A stretch of 64,000 nt of DNA from CAG-826 sp964583155 (lineage in GTDB: Bacteria > Bacillota_I > Bacilli_A > RFN20 > CAG-826), in NCBI GenBank assembly GCA_964583155.1, contig CAZOUY010000003.1, positions 62,001-126,000 on the forward strand, in the 5' to 3' direction. The notes under the pieces were generated by a model. It did no database searches. It was not told the DNA's origin and worked only from the letters and a program-made list of their open reading frames with translations. This document shows positions 45,727-54,464 of this stretch, piece by piece (within the stretch, counting starts at the first letter, position 1; every line of letters begins with the position of its first letter). Both the position numbers and the translations under genes were made by a program.

Positions 45727-46324
45727 AATCCACATAACGAATCGTTATTTGCCGATGCTTGCCTTCGCCAACACTTTCCGTTTTAATATGTGGCATGCCA
45801 CTTAAAGCGTTGTGAATCATTCTTCTTTCATCTGCAGGCATAGCTTCCATCGTCATAGTTTCGTGCGATTTCTGGACTTCGCGTGCCATATGACGAGCCA
45901 TTGATATCACTTTACTATATTTTCCATCCTTATAGTCGTTGATATCTAATAAAACGCGGAATTTTCTTTTGTATTTTGAAGAAACCGCTAATTTGGCCAA
46001 TTCATTTAAAGCCTGTAATGTCCGACCATTTTTCCCAATTAAAATAGAATTGTGATCGGAATCAACGTTTACACGAATAATTCCGTCAACTATTTTCGAT
46101 TTTGCGGTCGCAGCAATTTCAAAAGTAGCAATAACATTAACCAAATAGTTTTCTAAAAATTCTACTACATCCGATAAATCGCTGACTTCGATTTCCGCTT
46201 TCCGTGAAAATAATGTCTTTTTTTCGCTTATTACACGGTACATCAATGTTTCTCTTGTTTCGCCCGTTTCCTGAAGAGCGAGTTCAATAGCATCGTCTAC
46301 TGTTTTAGCAACATACTTTTTCAT
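45725..46324 (-). CDS. jag: Jag/KhpB RNA-binding protein
   Basis: 199 residues: an N-terminal Jag domain (KKYVAKTVDDAIELALQE), a KH domain (NSILIGKNGRTLQALNELAKLAV) and a C-terminal R3H domain (MPADERRMIHNALS). Position residues about 1-50, 70-130 and 135-199. KhpB binds RNA with KhpA and affects cell division. Its ATG overlaps the yidC stop (ATGA). (SpoIIIJ-associated in Bacillus.). Confidence 0.95.
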   Translation of the reverse strand: MKKYVAKTVDDAIELALQETGETRETLMYRVISEKKTLFSRKAEIEVSDLSDVVEFLENYLVNVIATFEIAATAKSKIVDGIIRVNVDSDHNSILIGKNGRTLQALNELAKLAVSSKYKRKFRVLLDINDYKDGKYSKVISMARHMAREVQKSHETMTMEAMPADERRMIHNALSGMPHIKTESVGEGKHRQITIRYVD

Positions 46325-47733
46325 TTACTTTTCTTCCTTTTCATAATAGTTTGTGTAATGACGGTCTGGACTATTGATAAAATAGCACCAAATAACCAAT
46401 ATATTCCCATACCTGATGGTAAAGAGAAGCCCATAATGATAATCATAGCCAACATAAAGGTGCTCATGAATTTCATCTGCTTGTTTTGAGAATCGACAGC
46501 CGGATTCTTGCCCATTTTACTGACTTTCTTAACTCTTTTTGCCTGCATCCATTGAGGAAGCTTGCTGGCAATTATTTGGGTTGCTGACATCAAAATAAAG
46601 AGCACTAATGCGGTCCACCAAGCGCCCGTCATATTAAATTTCATTAATTCCGTTCCAATGGAGGCGCTTAAGCTCATTCCAAAGATATCTCCAGAGGTCA
46701 AAATAGCTGTTCCACTTAACGCTCCCCATACCGCAATGAAGATGGGGAATTGAAACACGAGAACCAATAACTGTGATAAAGGATTAATCTTATGTTTCTT
46801 ATAAAGCGCCATTTGCGCTTGTCCGAGCATTTGCTTTTCACGCTGATTTGTATTGGCGTTTGGATATTTCTCTTGGATTTTAGCTAATTCAGGCTGCAAA
46901 GCGGTCATTTTTTGCTGATCTAAAGTGGATTTGAACGTTATCGCCATTAATAATCCTCTGACGATCAAGGTTACAAAGAGAATTGATAGCATTTGAGCCC
47001 AGCCACTGGCCACACCGGAATTCAAAAAGCCTTTAGTAAAGACATGCGAGAGCCACGCGACAGGATAGACCAACAAACCTTCAAGAACGCCTTTTTGGAA
47101 AGCCTCTTTCCATGTTTTACCTTCGATAAACACGAGATTGCCTTCCTCCCCAAAGTTACCATCCTCAGGTGTAATACAGGTGCGGTTGCTTGAAGCATAA
47201 TTATTCATGATTTTCTTATATTGATTAACAAAATCTTTGCTTGGATAATTGGCTTCTGTCGTTTCTAAACGAATTTCCTCCACCATATTATCCCAGTTCA
47301 CCCACAAGGTATCAACGAGCTTACCCTTTCGATTTTCCGCTTGACCGGCATATTTAAGATAACCATAATGCTTTAAAATTAGATCCTTGCTGTCTTCAGT
47401 TATCTCTGATGGGGCATTTTCATCAGCGTACCATGTACCTTTGGCCAATTCATAAACCTTCTCATCAAGCATTTTCCAAAACACAACTGAAGGAACATCA
47501 TAATTTTTTCCCAAAGTTTCAATTTGTTTGGTGATTTCTTCGTTCGCAAATTGGATGACATTATCTTTAATCACAACATCGCCGTTTTCATCATAAAGTA
47601 ATCCGGGATCGTAATTATAAAGAATATGCGCTTTATCGTTCACCGAGCAAAAATTGGCCGTACACCCGGTAAAAGCGAAAATTCCTAACACTAAAGCCGC
47701 TATTTTTAAAGCTGTCTTATGTGTTTTTTTCAT
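46321..47733 (-). CDS. yidC: YidC/OxaA/SpoIIIJ membrane insertase with long N-terminal extracytoplasmic domain
   Basis: 470 residues. A lipoprotein signal ends at the Cys of FAFTGCTAN. About 190 residues of hydrophilic sequence follow before the first core helix (VYPVAWLSHVF), then the conserved YidC core with the hydrophilic-groove arginine in VTLIVRGLLMA, the cytoplasmic hairpin QPELAKIQEKYPN, GQAQMALYKKHKINP and the last helices. Gram-positive relatives are about 255-290 residues, so the extra extracytoplasmic domain is unusual. GGAGG in rnpA precedes the ATG. It inserts membrane proteins with or without SecYEG. Confidence 0.93.
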   Translation of the reverse strand: MKKTHKTALKIAALVLGIFAFTGCTANFCSVNDKAHILYNYDPGLLYDENGDVVIKDNVIQFANEEITKQIETLGKNYDVPSVVFWKMLDEKVYELAKGTWYADENAPSEITEDSKDLILKHYGYLKYAGQAENRKGKLVDTLWVNWDNMVEEIRLETTEANYPSKDFVNQYKKIMNNYASSNRTCITPEDGNFGEEGNLVFIEGKTWKEAFQKGVLEGLLVYPVAWLSHVFTKGFLNSGVASGWAQMLSILFVTLIVRGLLMAITFKSTLDQQKMTALQPELAKIQEKYPNANTNQREKQMLGQAQMALYKKHKINPLSQLLVLVFQFPIFIAVWGALSGTAILTSGDIFGMSLSASIGTELMKFNMTGAWWTALVLFILMSATQIIASKLPQWMQAKRVKKVSKMGKNPAVDSQNKQMKFMSTFMLAMIIIMGFSLPSGMGIYWLFGAILSIVQTVITQTIMKRKKSK

Positions 47734-48070
47734 TCTTTTTCCTCCTTATTTTCACGAAAAGTTCATGTAAATCTGCACGATTCTTTTCATAATTATTCAA
47801 ATTATAGTTGGGACGAACTATAATTACGTAATCATTGTTGTCTATCTCATCAAACATTTCATTTATCATTCCTCTAATTTGACGGCGAATTGTTGTCCTA
47901 ACGACAGCTTTCCCTAGTTTAACCGGTGCCGAGATCCCAATTCGCGGATAATTCATTTTAGAATCTAAATGATAATAATAAACAAGAAAGGATTTGCTTT
48001 TTTCGAAATGGCCTTTGTGAATCACGGTTTGAAAATCTTCATTTTTTTTAATTCGATATTTCTGTTTCAC
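47717..48070 (-). CDS. rnpA: Ribonuclease P protein component
   Basis: 118 residues from the GTG at 48070 behind GGAGGGG (an upstream ATG lacks a site). Basic RNA-binding protein with KQKYRIKKNEDFQTVIHKG, the RNR-type motif (KAVVRTTIRRQIR) and DYVIIVRPNYN. It cooperates with the RNA subunit (rnpB, not in the window) to trim tRNA 5' ends. It overlaps yidC by 17 bases. Confidence 0.95.
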   Translation of the reverse strand: MKQKYRIKKNEDFQTVIHKGHFEKSKSFLVYYYHLDSKMNYPRIGISAPVKLGKAVVRTTIRRQIRGMINEMFDEIDNNDYVIIVRPNYNLNNYEKNRADLHELFVKIRRKKNEKNT

Positions 48071-48090
48071 AAATTCCCCTCCTTTTTTGA

Positions 48091-48120
48091 AAAAAACCAC
48101 CAGTACGATCACTAGTGGTT
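48091..48120 (-). terminator. Terminator/attenuator between rpmH and rnpA
   Basis: AACCAC / GTGGTT with inner AGT/ACT pairing, followed on the minus strand by TTTTTTC just before the rnpA ribosome-binding site. It probably lowers rnpA transcript relative to rpmH. Confidence 0.75.
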
Positions 48121-48129
48121 GCGCAATCC

Positions 48130-48264
48130 TTAAGCTGAAAGTACCGCTCGGCCCTTAGCGCGACGTCTTGCTAAGACTTTTCGACCGTTAGGGGTTGCCA
48201 TTCTTGCTCTAAAGCCATGGGTGGCTTGATGTTTTCTTCTACTTGGTTGATACGTTCTTTTCAT
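48130..48264 (-). CDS. rpmH: 50S ribosomal protein L34
   Basis: 44 residues (MKRTYQPSRRKH at the start, then HGFRARMATPNGRKVLARRR) in the minus strand, with GGAGGTG upstream of the ATG at 48264. It is the standard L34, too short to be listed by many callers. It lies at the left edge of the origin region as in nearly all Bacillota. Confidence 0.98.
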   Translation of the reverse strand: MKRTYQPSRRKHQATHGFRARMATPNGRKVLARRRAKGRAVLSA

Positions 48265-48299
48265 AAATACACCTCCGATTTTCTTTTATACGCGTGTTA

Positions 48300-48328
48300 A
48301 GTATATATTACTTGTAATATAAAATCAA
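48300..48328 (-). promoter_or_regulatory. SigA promoter of rpmH
   Basis: TTGATT, 17 bases, TATACT on the minus strand, 35 bases upstream of the L34 start. Confidence 0.75.
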
Positions 48329-48361
48329 GAGTTCCCACCAAATTTTTATTCAAGGCAATGA

Positions 48362-48386
48362 AAAAAGCGGAGGTTAATTCCGCTTT
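48362..48386 (-). terminator. Terminator after the lipoprotein gene
   Basis: AAAGCGG / CCGCTTT with a 9-base loop, followed on the minus strand by TTTTT. It overlaps the last codon of the lipoprotein gene. Confidence 0.8.
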
Positions 48387-50025
48387 ATTTTCTCACTATT
48401 TTATTATCGGTAACGCGAATAAGTGTTTTACCTTCGTGAACATAGACTTCTCTTTGGCCATCATGATTAACATAGACAACGTTTCCGCCACCTTGCATTG
48501 TGAAATCTTGGAAGACATTTGACGAGAATCGATAAGCTTCACTTTTCAAGGCTCTTGAAAGTGTGCCATCATCTTTTTCGCCTTCTCCAAAAGTTTCAGT
48601 AACGTCGTATATTAATTCATAATATCCATTGAACGTCTCTTGAATATTTACCTTAACCGGAAGCTTGTTAAATATTTTGGTCCCGGTATAAGATTTTTCA
48701 TTATTTAACGAGATTCCGTATGCGTTAAGCACTCTTGTAAGCTGAGCTTCGGTTAAGCCCGCCACCCAATTGCTATTATAGGCGATTCCTTTTTCGGTCC
48801 ACGTACAAACCGTTGATTTTCTTTCCACCGGCGTTCCATCGTCATCATATTCTACAAGCGAATACTCACACTCATCATTTCCTTTTAAAACAATGCGGAG
48901 CTGTTGGGCTTTTTCTTTATAATGCACAAAATTTTGCGTAGAAATAGCGTCTTCAATACCTTCTTTAAAATCCTTTGTCAAATAAGAATCAACCTTTTGA
49001 CTTTCTTCACCAATAAAGGTCATTTTTCCGAGAGCCAAATATGTATCATCTGTAGGGATTTCACCATCACTTACAAATTCAATACGAACATAAACATCAG
49101 GAACAGAAATTCTTTCCACCGCACTTGTAATGTCTATTACCGCTTCAGAAAGACCTTCTTTTGTCGATCTAAACATCGCAGAAGGGTTGGTAGGATACGC
49201 ACCATCTGTCGTACTAACATAGACATTTAATCCCGTTTCTATTTCCCGTTCAACATCTTGTCCTTCTTCATCCTTTTCAGTGTAAGAATAACTCTTTAGA
49301 ATACTATCGGTGATTTGAATCTTCATGGATTGGAAAGTGTTAGTGCTTTCTTGCGGAGTAACTTTATAAGAAATATATCCCGCTACTCCCATAGCTTCAG
49401 GAACCAGCTGGTGGTTGTCTGTTAATTTGACACCATAATAATCCAAGGATTTTTCATAACCTTCTCTTTGAAAGTCTACTTCTAAATATGAAGAGCTTTC
49501 ATCTTCGCCGTTATCTAATTGTTCGCCTCCAAAGATTCTCATATTGCCAAGTACAATCCATGAAGGATCAAAGACATCTTCATCTTCATCGAGAATAATC
49601 TCGGTCTTCACATATAGCTCGTTCGCCTTTAAAGCTTTTAATTCATCGCCTTTGCTATCAAAAGAAAATTGCCAGTTTGAAGCAGTGGTTGTAACTGGGA
49701 TATTTTCCTCAATTGAAACGGTTCCTTCCGATAGAAATTCCGCAGTTTTGCTAACCGATATTTTTATTTTTATATCCTTATCGCCATAAGGGTTTGTAAT
49801 GCGGCTATTATTAAATGAAATACTAAGTTTACTGAAATTTTGATTAGCTTTATTCGTCTTAATTTTATAAATAAAACTTCCTGTCTTTTGATTTGCACTG
49901 AGAGAAATACCTTCCGCTTGTGTTTTATCGCTCGAATAATCACCTTTCGCCAAAGCACAACTGGTCATTGATAATAACAGCAAACACGAAGGAATAAAGA
50001 ACTGCCAATTCTTATTTCTATTCAT
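48385..50025 (-). CDS. Unknown lipoprotein with two tandem beta-rich domains
   Basis: 546 residues. A lipobox LLSMTSC (Cys about 22) follows a hydrophobic signal, so the protein is anchored outside the cell. Two regions look duplicated: one (about 38-180) with GSFIYKIKTN, KLSISFNN, ISVSKTAEFLSEG and DPSWIVLGNMRIFGGEQ, the other (about 195-345) with GYISYKVTPQ, SMKIQITDS, VYVSTTDGAYP and DDTYLALGKMTFIGEES. The last third has a low-similarity domain ending HDGQREVYVHEGKTLIRVTDN. I do not recognise a named family. It is the only protein gene between rpmH and oriC. Confidence 0.75.
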   Translation of the reverse strand: MNRNKNWQFFIPSCLLLLSMTSCALAKGDYSSDKTQAEGISLSANQKTGSFIYKIKTNKANQNFSKLSISFNNSRITNPYGDKDIKIKISVSKTAEFLSEGTVSIEENIPVTTTASNWQFSFDSKGDELKALKANELYVKTEIILDEDEDVFDPSWIVLGNMRIFGGEQLDNGEDESSSYLEVDFQREGYEKSLDYYGVKLTDNHQLVPEAMGVAGYISYKVTPQESTNTFQSMKIQITDSILKSYSYTEKDEEGQDVEREIETGLNVYVSTTDGAYPTNPSAMFRSTKEGLSEAVIDITSAVERISVPDVYVRIEFVSDGEIPTDDTYLALGKMTFIGEESQKVDSYLTKDFKEGIEDAISTQNFVHYKEKAQQLRIVLKGNDECEYSLVEYDDDGTPVERKSTVCTWTEKGIAYNSNWVAGLTEAQLTRVLNAYGISLNNEKSYTGTKIFNKLPVKVNIQETFNGYYELIYDVTETFGEGEKDDGTLSRALKSEAYRFSSNVFQDFTMQGGGNVVYVNHDGQREVYVHEGKTLIRVTDNKIVRK

Positions 50026-50150
50026 ATAAATGCCTCCATAAATCTATATTAATTATATCAAATTACCTTTTTTTGTAAATAATAAAAGGCTTATGTTTCG
50101 TTTTTTTATCTTTTTATACGCTCACTATTAATAGCTCAAACTCCTCTTTC

Positions 50151-50346
50151 TTATTTCCACCCTTCTTTCCACCGGCGTTTATTCGCTAAAATTCCGATCA
50201 ATACTAACGATTTTTGTTTTACACATTTTTCCACATTTTCATTTTTCACAAAACCTTTTTCCACAAAGTTTTCCACACAAAAAAGATGTGGATTCGGTGG
50301 AAAACGTAAAAATTTAGCCTTTAATTATCGTTCAAAATGTGGAAAA
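50151..50346. other. oriC part upstream of dnaA: DnaA-box cluster
   Basis: Boxes fitting TTTTCCACA occur at 50227-50235, 50257-50265, 50269-50277 and on the other strand at 50338-50346. Variants are TTTTTCACA (50242-50250), GAATCCACA (50287-50295, reverse) and a one-mismatch TTTTCCACC (50296-50304, reverse), with further CCACC elements near 50150-50175. The 403-base gap between the lipoprotein gene and dnaA holds no gene. The strand switch of surrounding genes marks this as the replication origin. Confidence 0.9.
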
Positions 50347-50428
50347 GTAAAAAACTTCCTTGGTTTTTGTGTTTTTCTTCACATTTTATGATACTATTGT
50401 TAACGAATAGAGGAGGCAGCTTGTCGTT

Positions 50429-51790
50429 ATGATTAGTACTGTAAGTGAAAAAAATCGCATTTGGCTGCGTGTTCTTGAAGGCATCGAAGAAAGAATTAAC
50501 GATCGTCACATCTATGATTCCTTCTTCAATCAATCATATATTCATTCTATTGAAGGCGATTTGATGATTGTTGCGGTTAATTCCAATTTGGCTGCAAATA
50601 TTATCTCCTCGAAATATTACGATTTAATAAGCGAAATTGTCTTAGAGAAAACTCAATCCAACTTTAAATTAAAATTTGTTCCGGAAAGTGAAATATTAAC
50701 AACTAACAAAGGTGTTATGGTGGAAGAAAAAAAGCAATTTTTTGCAAACTCTTTCATTAATCCGAAATACACATTCGATAGTTTTGTCGTTGGTCAATGC
50801 AATCGTGAGGCTTCCCAAGCTTCTTTAATGATCGCATCCAATCCAGGAACGCTCTTTAATCCTCTTTTTATTTATTCTCAATCGGGATTAGGCAAGACGC
50901 ATCTTTTGCACGCTATCGGCAATTATCTTAAAGAAAACAATCCGCGCTTAAAAGCCTTATATATTTCCACTGATGATTTCGTGGATGAATTTGTGCGTTC
51001 CGTGCGCGGTGAACAAGAAATCGAAAAGCTAAGAGACTTTTTTAAATCCATTGATGTTTTGCTGATCGACGATATCCAATTTTTAGCCGATAAAGCCAAA
51101 ACAGCGGATATGTTCTTCAATATCTTTAATACGATGATCAATTCCGGGAAGCAGGTTGTTTTAACTTCCGATCGCCACCCCAACGATTTAAAAGGTCTTG
51201 AAGATCGTTTGGTCACGCGTTTTAATGCCGGATTAAGCATCAACATTCAAAATCCCGATAAAGAGACCCTTCTTTCAATTCTAAGAAAAAAGATTGAAGC
51301 CAATAATTTAGATATTTCTAATTTTGATGAGGATGTTCTTGATTTTTTTGCCGAGAAATTCTCCAAAAATGTTCGAGAATTAGAAGGCGCTATTAATCGT
51401 TTGTTGTTTTATTCAATAAACATCAAACAATCTAAACATATCGATTTGGCTTTGGCGGTTGAATCCGTGTCCTCAATAATCAATGTAAAAGAAACCGAGA
51501 AATTGCTCAGCGAAGAACGGATCATCGAAGTAGTAGCGGATTATTATAATTTGACCGTCTATCAATTGAAAGGAAGCGCTCGAACCTCCCAATTGGCCTT
51601 GGCTCGTCACATATCCATGTATCTAATTAGAACCATGCTTGATATTCCCTTTAAAAAAATCGGGCAGACCTTCGGAGGGAAGGATCATTCAACCGTGATG
51701 AGTGCTGTGGAAAAAGTTGAAACAAATCTGAAGACTAATCCACAACTCGCTCAAGCCGTTAAAGACATAGAGCAGCGTCTAAAAAGTTGA
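50429..51790 (+). CDS. dnaA: Chromosomal replication initiator DnaA
   Basis: 453 residues. Domain I (1-85), linker, AAA+ domain with Walker A GLGKTHLL (153-160), sensor and Walker B VLLIDDIQFL, and domain IV with the DnaA-box-binding signature GGKDHSTVMSAVEKV near 415. GGAGG is 12 bases before the ATG. It opens the dnaA-dnaN-yaaA-recF-gyrB-gyrA block in the common Bacilli order. Its own promoter region carries DnaA boxes, which suggests autoregulation. Confidence 0.98.
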   Translation: MISTVSEKNRIWLRVLEGIEERINDRHIYDSFFNQSYIHSIEGDLMIVAVNSNLAANIISSKYYDLISEIVLEKTQSNFKLKFVPESEILTTNKGVMVEEKKQFFANSFINPKYTFDSFVVGQCNREASQASLMIASNPGTLFNPLFIYSQSGLGKTHLLHAIGNYLKENNPRLKALYISTDDFVDEFVRSVRGEQEIEKLRDFFKSIDVLLIDDIQFLADKAKTADMFFNIFNTMINSGKQVVLTSDRHPNDLKGLEDRLVTRFNAGLSINIQNPDKETLLSILRKKIEANNLDISNFDEDVLDFFAEKFSKNVRELEGAINRLLFYSINIKQSKHIDLALAVESVSSIINVKETEKLLSEERIIEVVADYYNLTVYQLKGSARTSQLALARHISMYLIRTMLDIPFKKIGQTFGGKDHSTVMSAVEKVETNLKTNPQLAQAVKDIEQRLKS

Positions 51791-51829
51791 TTTTTTTGAA
51801 TAAAAATTATCTATTTATTACTATTTATA

Positions 51830-51838
51830 TGTTATACT
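51830..51838 (+). promoter_or_regulatory. Extended -10 promoter for dnaN
   Basis: TGTTATACT, an extended -10 without a good -35, in the dnaA-dnaN spacer and about 85 bases before the dnaN start. Confidence 0.4.
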
Positions 51839-51865
51839 AATAAAGATAATGGAAACCCTAAAAAG

Positions 51866-51910
51866 TTTTCCACATTATCCACCGATATTATTATAATTAT
51901 TAATTTTTAA
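51866..51910 (+). other. Second oriC part: tandem DnaA boxes and AT-rich candidate unwinding element
   Basis: Two abutting boxes, TTTTCCACA and TTATCCACC, are followed at once by a run of TTA/TTA/TAA/TTA/TTA trinucleotides and T-rich sequence up to the dnaN ribosome-binding site. This matches the architecture of the B. subtilis unwinding site (two boxes followed by DnaA-trio repeats) between dnaA and dnaN. Confidence 0.7.
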
Positions 51911-51922
51911 GGAGAATTAATT

Positions 51923-53053
51923 ATGAAATTTACAATAAATCGCGATGCCTTTCTAAAAGGTCTAACCATTGCAGGGAAAGCCATCAGTACCAAGTCCCCC
52001 ATTCCGGTGATGATGAATTTCAAATTAGCCTTGACGGTTGAAGGACTAGCTATTATGGGGAGCAATAATGAAATAACTATTAAAACCATTGTCCCGATGG
52101 CGACCGAAGAAGAAAAGATTATTACGAACACCGAATATGGTGCAACTTTGGTTTCTAGCAAATATTTAACGGACATTGTTCGAAAAATAGAAGGTCCTCA
52201 AATTTTATTTGAAGTAATCGATGAAACGATTGTCAAAATCAGTGATAACAAGTCGCACTTTAAATTGAATTCAATCAAAGCTGAAGAATATCCGGATATT
52301 GATTTAAGCAATCAAGGAGTCTCTATTGACTTGGATAGACAAAATTTCCAAATGCTTGTCAATCAAACAGCCTTTGCCGCTTCGACCAAAGAGCAAAGAC
52401 CGATTCTTACCGCGGTAAATCTCCAAGCTGATAGCAATCGATTGGTCGCAACCGCTACTGATAGTGCGCGACTCGCCCGCAAGGAAATTGAATTGGAGGA
52501 AAGCTATGCTTTCACCGCCAACATTCCTGCGCGAGTGTTAATAGAAGTCGTGAAGCTTATTGAATCGGAAAACGTGGAAAACGTGACCGTGTCGATAAGT
52601 GAAAGTAAAGCGTTATTTTCTTTTGCAAACACCATCGTCAGCTCACGCTTAATAAGTGGCGACTATCCCAATACCAAAAACATCGTTCCGAAGTCCTTTA
52701 ATTACTTCTTAGAGGCTAATGCCCAGGAACTGATCTCGGCGATGGAAAGAGTCTCTTTGTTGCTCTCAGAAAAAGAAAATGTTGTTAAATTAACAATGAC
52801 AAGAGAAGGAGTCGAGGTTTCGACCAAATCATCGCAGGTTGGATCCGCGGTCGAGAGAATCAGCATTTATCAATATGATGGTGAAAGATTAGAAGTATCT
52901 TTCAATTCAAGCTATGTTATCGATGCAATCAAAGCGTGCGGAAGCGAAGATGTGACCCTCGCTTTCCTTGGCGAAATGAAACCATTTGTGGTTCGTAACA
53001 GTCAAGACTTATCGCAAATTCAATTGGTCACTCCGATGAGAACTTATAATTAA
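51923..53053 (+). CDS. dnaN: DNA polymerase III beta subunit (sliding clamp)
   Basis: 376 residues making three repeated clamp domains. It has MKFTINRDAFLKGLTIAGKAIS at the start (N-terminal half only) and the C-terminal IQLVTPMRTYN typical of DnaN. It forms the ring that tethers polymerase. AAGGAG precedes the ATG. The conserved dnaA-dnaN spacer and order support the call. A terminator follows, separating it from yaaA. Confidence 0.97.
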   Translation: MKFTINRDAFLKGLTIAGKAISTKSPIPVMMNFKLALTVEGLAIMGSNNEITIKTIVPMATEEEKIITNTEYGATLVSSKYLTDIVRKIEGPQILFEVIDETIVKISDNKSHFKLNSIKAEEYPDIDLSNQGVSIDLDRQNFQMLVNQTAFAASTKEQRPILTAVNLQADSNRLVATATDSARLARKEIELEESYAFTANIPARVLIEVVKLIESENVENVTVSISESKALFSFANTIVSSRLISGDYPNTKNIVPKSFNYFLEANAQELISAMERVSLLLSEKENVVKLTMTREGVEVSTKSSQVGSAVERISIYQYDGERLEVSFNSSYVIDAIKACGSEDVTLAFLGEMKPFVVRNSQDLSQIQLVTPMRTYN

Positions 53054-53080
53054 TAAAATGAGTCAAAATTAGAAAAAAGG

Positions 53081-53108
53081 AAAGGGAATATAAATATTCC
53101 CTTTTTTT
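53081..53108 (+). terminator. Terminator after dnaN
   Basis: AAAGGGAATA / TATTCCCTTT with a 4-base loop, followed by TTTT. Confidence 0.88.
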
Positions 53109-53115
53109 TAGTTAT

Positions 53116-53124
53116 TTGCTATAA
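53116..53124 (+). promoter_or_regulatory. Extended -10 promoter for yaaA-recF-gyrBA
   Basis: TGCTATAAT, perfect TATAAT with TG upstream, right behind the dnaN terminator; no good -35. Confidence 0.6.
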
Positions 53125-53160
53125 TAGACATGTATATGCAGAAAGGAATAAATAAAGGAT

Positions 53161-53385
53161 ATGGATGTGAAGCGAGTACCTATTACAACACCATATATCA
53201 CGCTAGGCCAGTTTTTAAAGTTAGTAGGCTTAATCGATAATGGCGGAGAGGCTAAGATTTATTTGCAGTGCCAATCCGTTTTTGTGAATGGAAAGAAGGA
53301 GAACCGCCGGGGACGAAAATTATATCCGGATTTCAAAATAGAAACGAACAATCTTTTATTTATGATTGAAGACGCATGCAAATAA
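53161..53385 (+). CDS. yaaA: S4-domain protein YaaA
   Basis: 74 residues with an S4 RNA-binding fold: TLGQFLKLVGLIDNGGEAK, then VFVNGKKENRRGRKLYPDF. The small S4 protein between dnaN and recF is typical for Bacillota (YaaA of B. subtilis). It overlaps recF by 10 bases, so translation is coupled. Function unclear; it is thought to be ribosome-associated. Confidence 0.92.
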   Translation: MDVKRVPITTPYITLGQFLKLVGLIDNGGEAKIYLQCQSVFVNGKKENRRGRKLYPDFKIETNNLLFMIEDACK

Positions 53386-54464
53386 GAAGACTTTCAATTT
53401 CTAATTTTCGGGGCTACGAAAAATTGGATCTTGAATTTGCAAAGGGAATCAATGTTTTGACGGGAAATAACGGCGCCGGGAAAACGAATTTGGTAGAAGC
53501 GATCGCTTTCCTTTCAAGAGCGCGTTCCTTTCGCACCAACGATGAAAGCGAACTCCGCAAAAAAGGAACATCGTTTTCGAAAATTCAAGGAACCATCTTC
53601 GTGGGATCTAGAAAAAAAGAAATCGAAATGCTTTTGTTTTCGAAAGGGAAAAAAATAACGGTCAACAAGCATGAAATCAGCAAAATTTCGGAGCTTCTTA
53701 CAGAAAGTCATGTCGTTGTTTTTAAACCACAGGATGTCTTTCTGTTCGATGACACACCTTCTTTAAGAAGAAGGTTTATGGATTCGGAAATTTCTCATTA
53801 TTCTTTAAAATATCTGCAAGTTTTAAAAAAATATGAGAAGGTTTTGCAAGAACGTAACAGGCTGTTAAAGGATGAAAATGTCGATCTTCTTCATCTTGAA
53901 GCACTGACCGATCAACTTATCGACGCCGCTTGTGAAATCGTTCAAAAAAGAAAAGAGTTCTTTGACAAATTACAGCCTTGTGTGCAAAAAATAACCTCTC
54001 TTCTTACAAGAGATGAGAAAGAGTATCGTTTTGTTTATGAGCCTTTTATCGATGCTGATCAAGCCTATCACAAAGAGCAAGTGAAAACAGCATTTAAAAA
54101 AGCCTTAGAGAGCGATTTGCGTTATCACGCAACAACTATCGGGCCTCATCGCGAAGATTTCTCCAGCGCTTTGAACGGCTTAAATTTGAGCGAAAACGGA
54201 TCCCAAGGAGAAAAGAGGCTGGGAGCTCTTATTCTTAAATTAGCTCTTTATGAAATGGAGGAAGAGGCTGAAAAAAAGCCGATTGTTATTTTAGATGATG
54301 TTCTTTCGGAATTAGACGAACGACATCAAAGTATGCTGCTAGAAATGTTGGGAAAATTTGAACAGGTTTTTATTACAACAACAGAATGGAAAAACGAAAT
54401 AGAAGCGACCATCTATGATGTCGCTGACCATAAAGTGATAAGGAGGAATATCTATGGTGGATGA
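53376..54464 (+). CDS. recF: DNA repair protein RecF
   Basis: 362-residue SMC-like ATPase: Walker A TGNNGAGKTNLVEAI (about 29-43), the ABC-like signature SQGEKR and Walker B VILDDVLSELDERHQ near 305. It loads RecA at gaps with RecO and RecR. The stop overlaps gyrB by 11 bases. Confidence 0.96.
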   Translation: MQIRRLSISNFRGYEKLDLEFAKGINVLTGNNGAGKTNLVEAIAFLSRARSFRTNDESELRKKGTSFSKIQGTIFVGSRKKEIEMLLFSKGKKITVNKHEISKISELLTESHVVVFKPQDVFLFDDTPSLRRRFMDSEISHYSLKYLQVLKKYEKVLQERNRLLKDENVDLLHLEALTDQLIDAACEIVQKRKEFFDKLQPCVQKITSLLTRDEKEYRFVYEPFIDADQAYHKEQVKTAFKKALESDLRYHATTIGPHREDFSSALNGLNLSENGSQGEKRLGALILKLALYEMEEEAEKKPIVILDDVLSELDERHQSMLLEMLGKFEQVFITTTEWKNEIEATIYDVADHKVIRRNIYGG

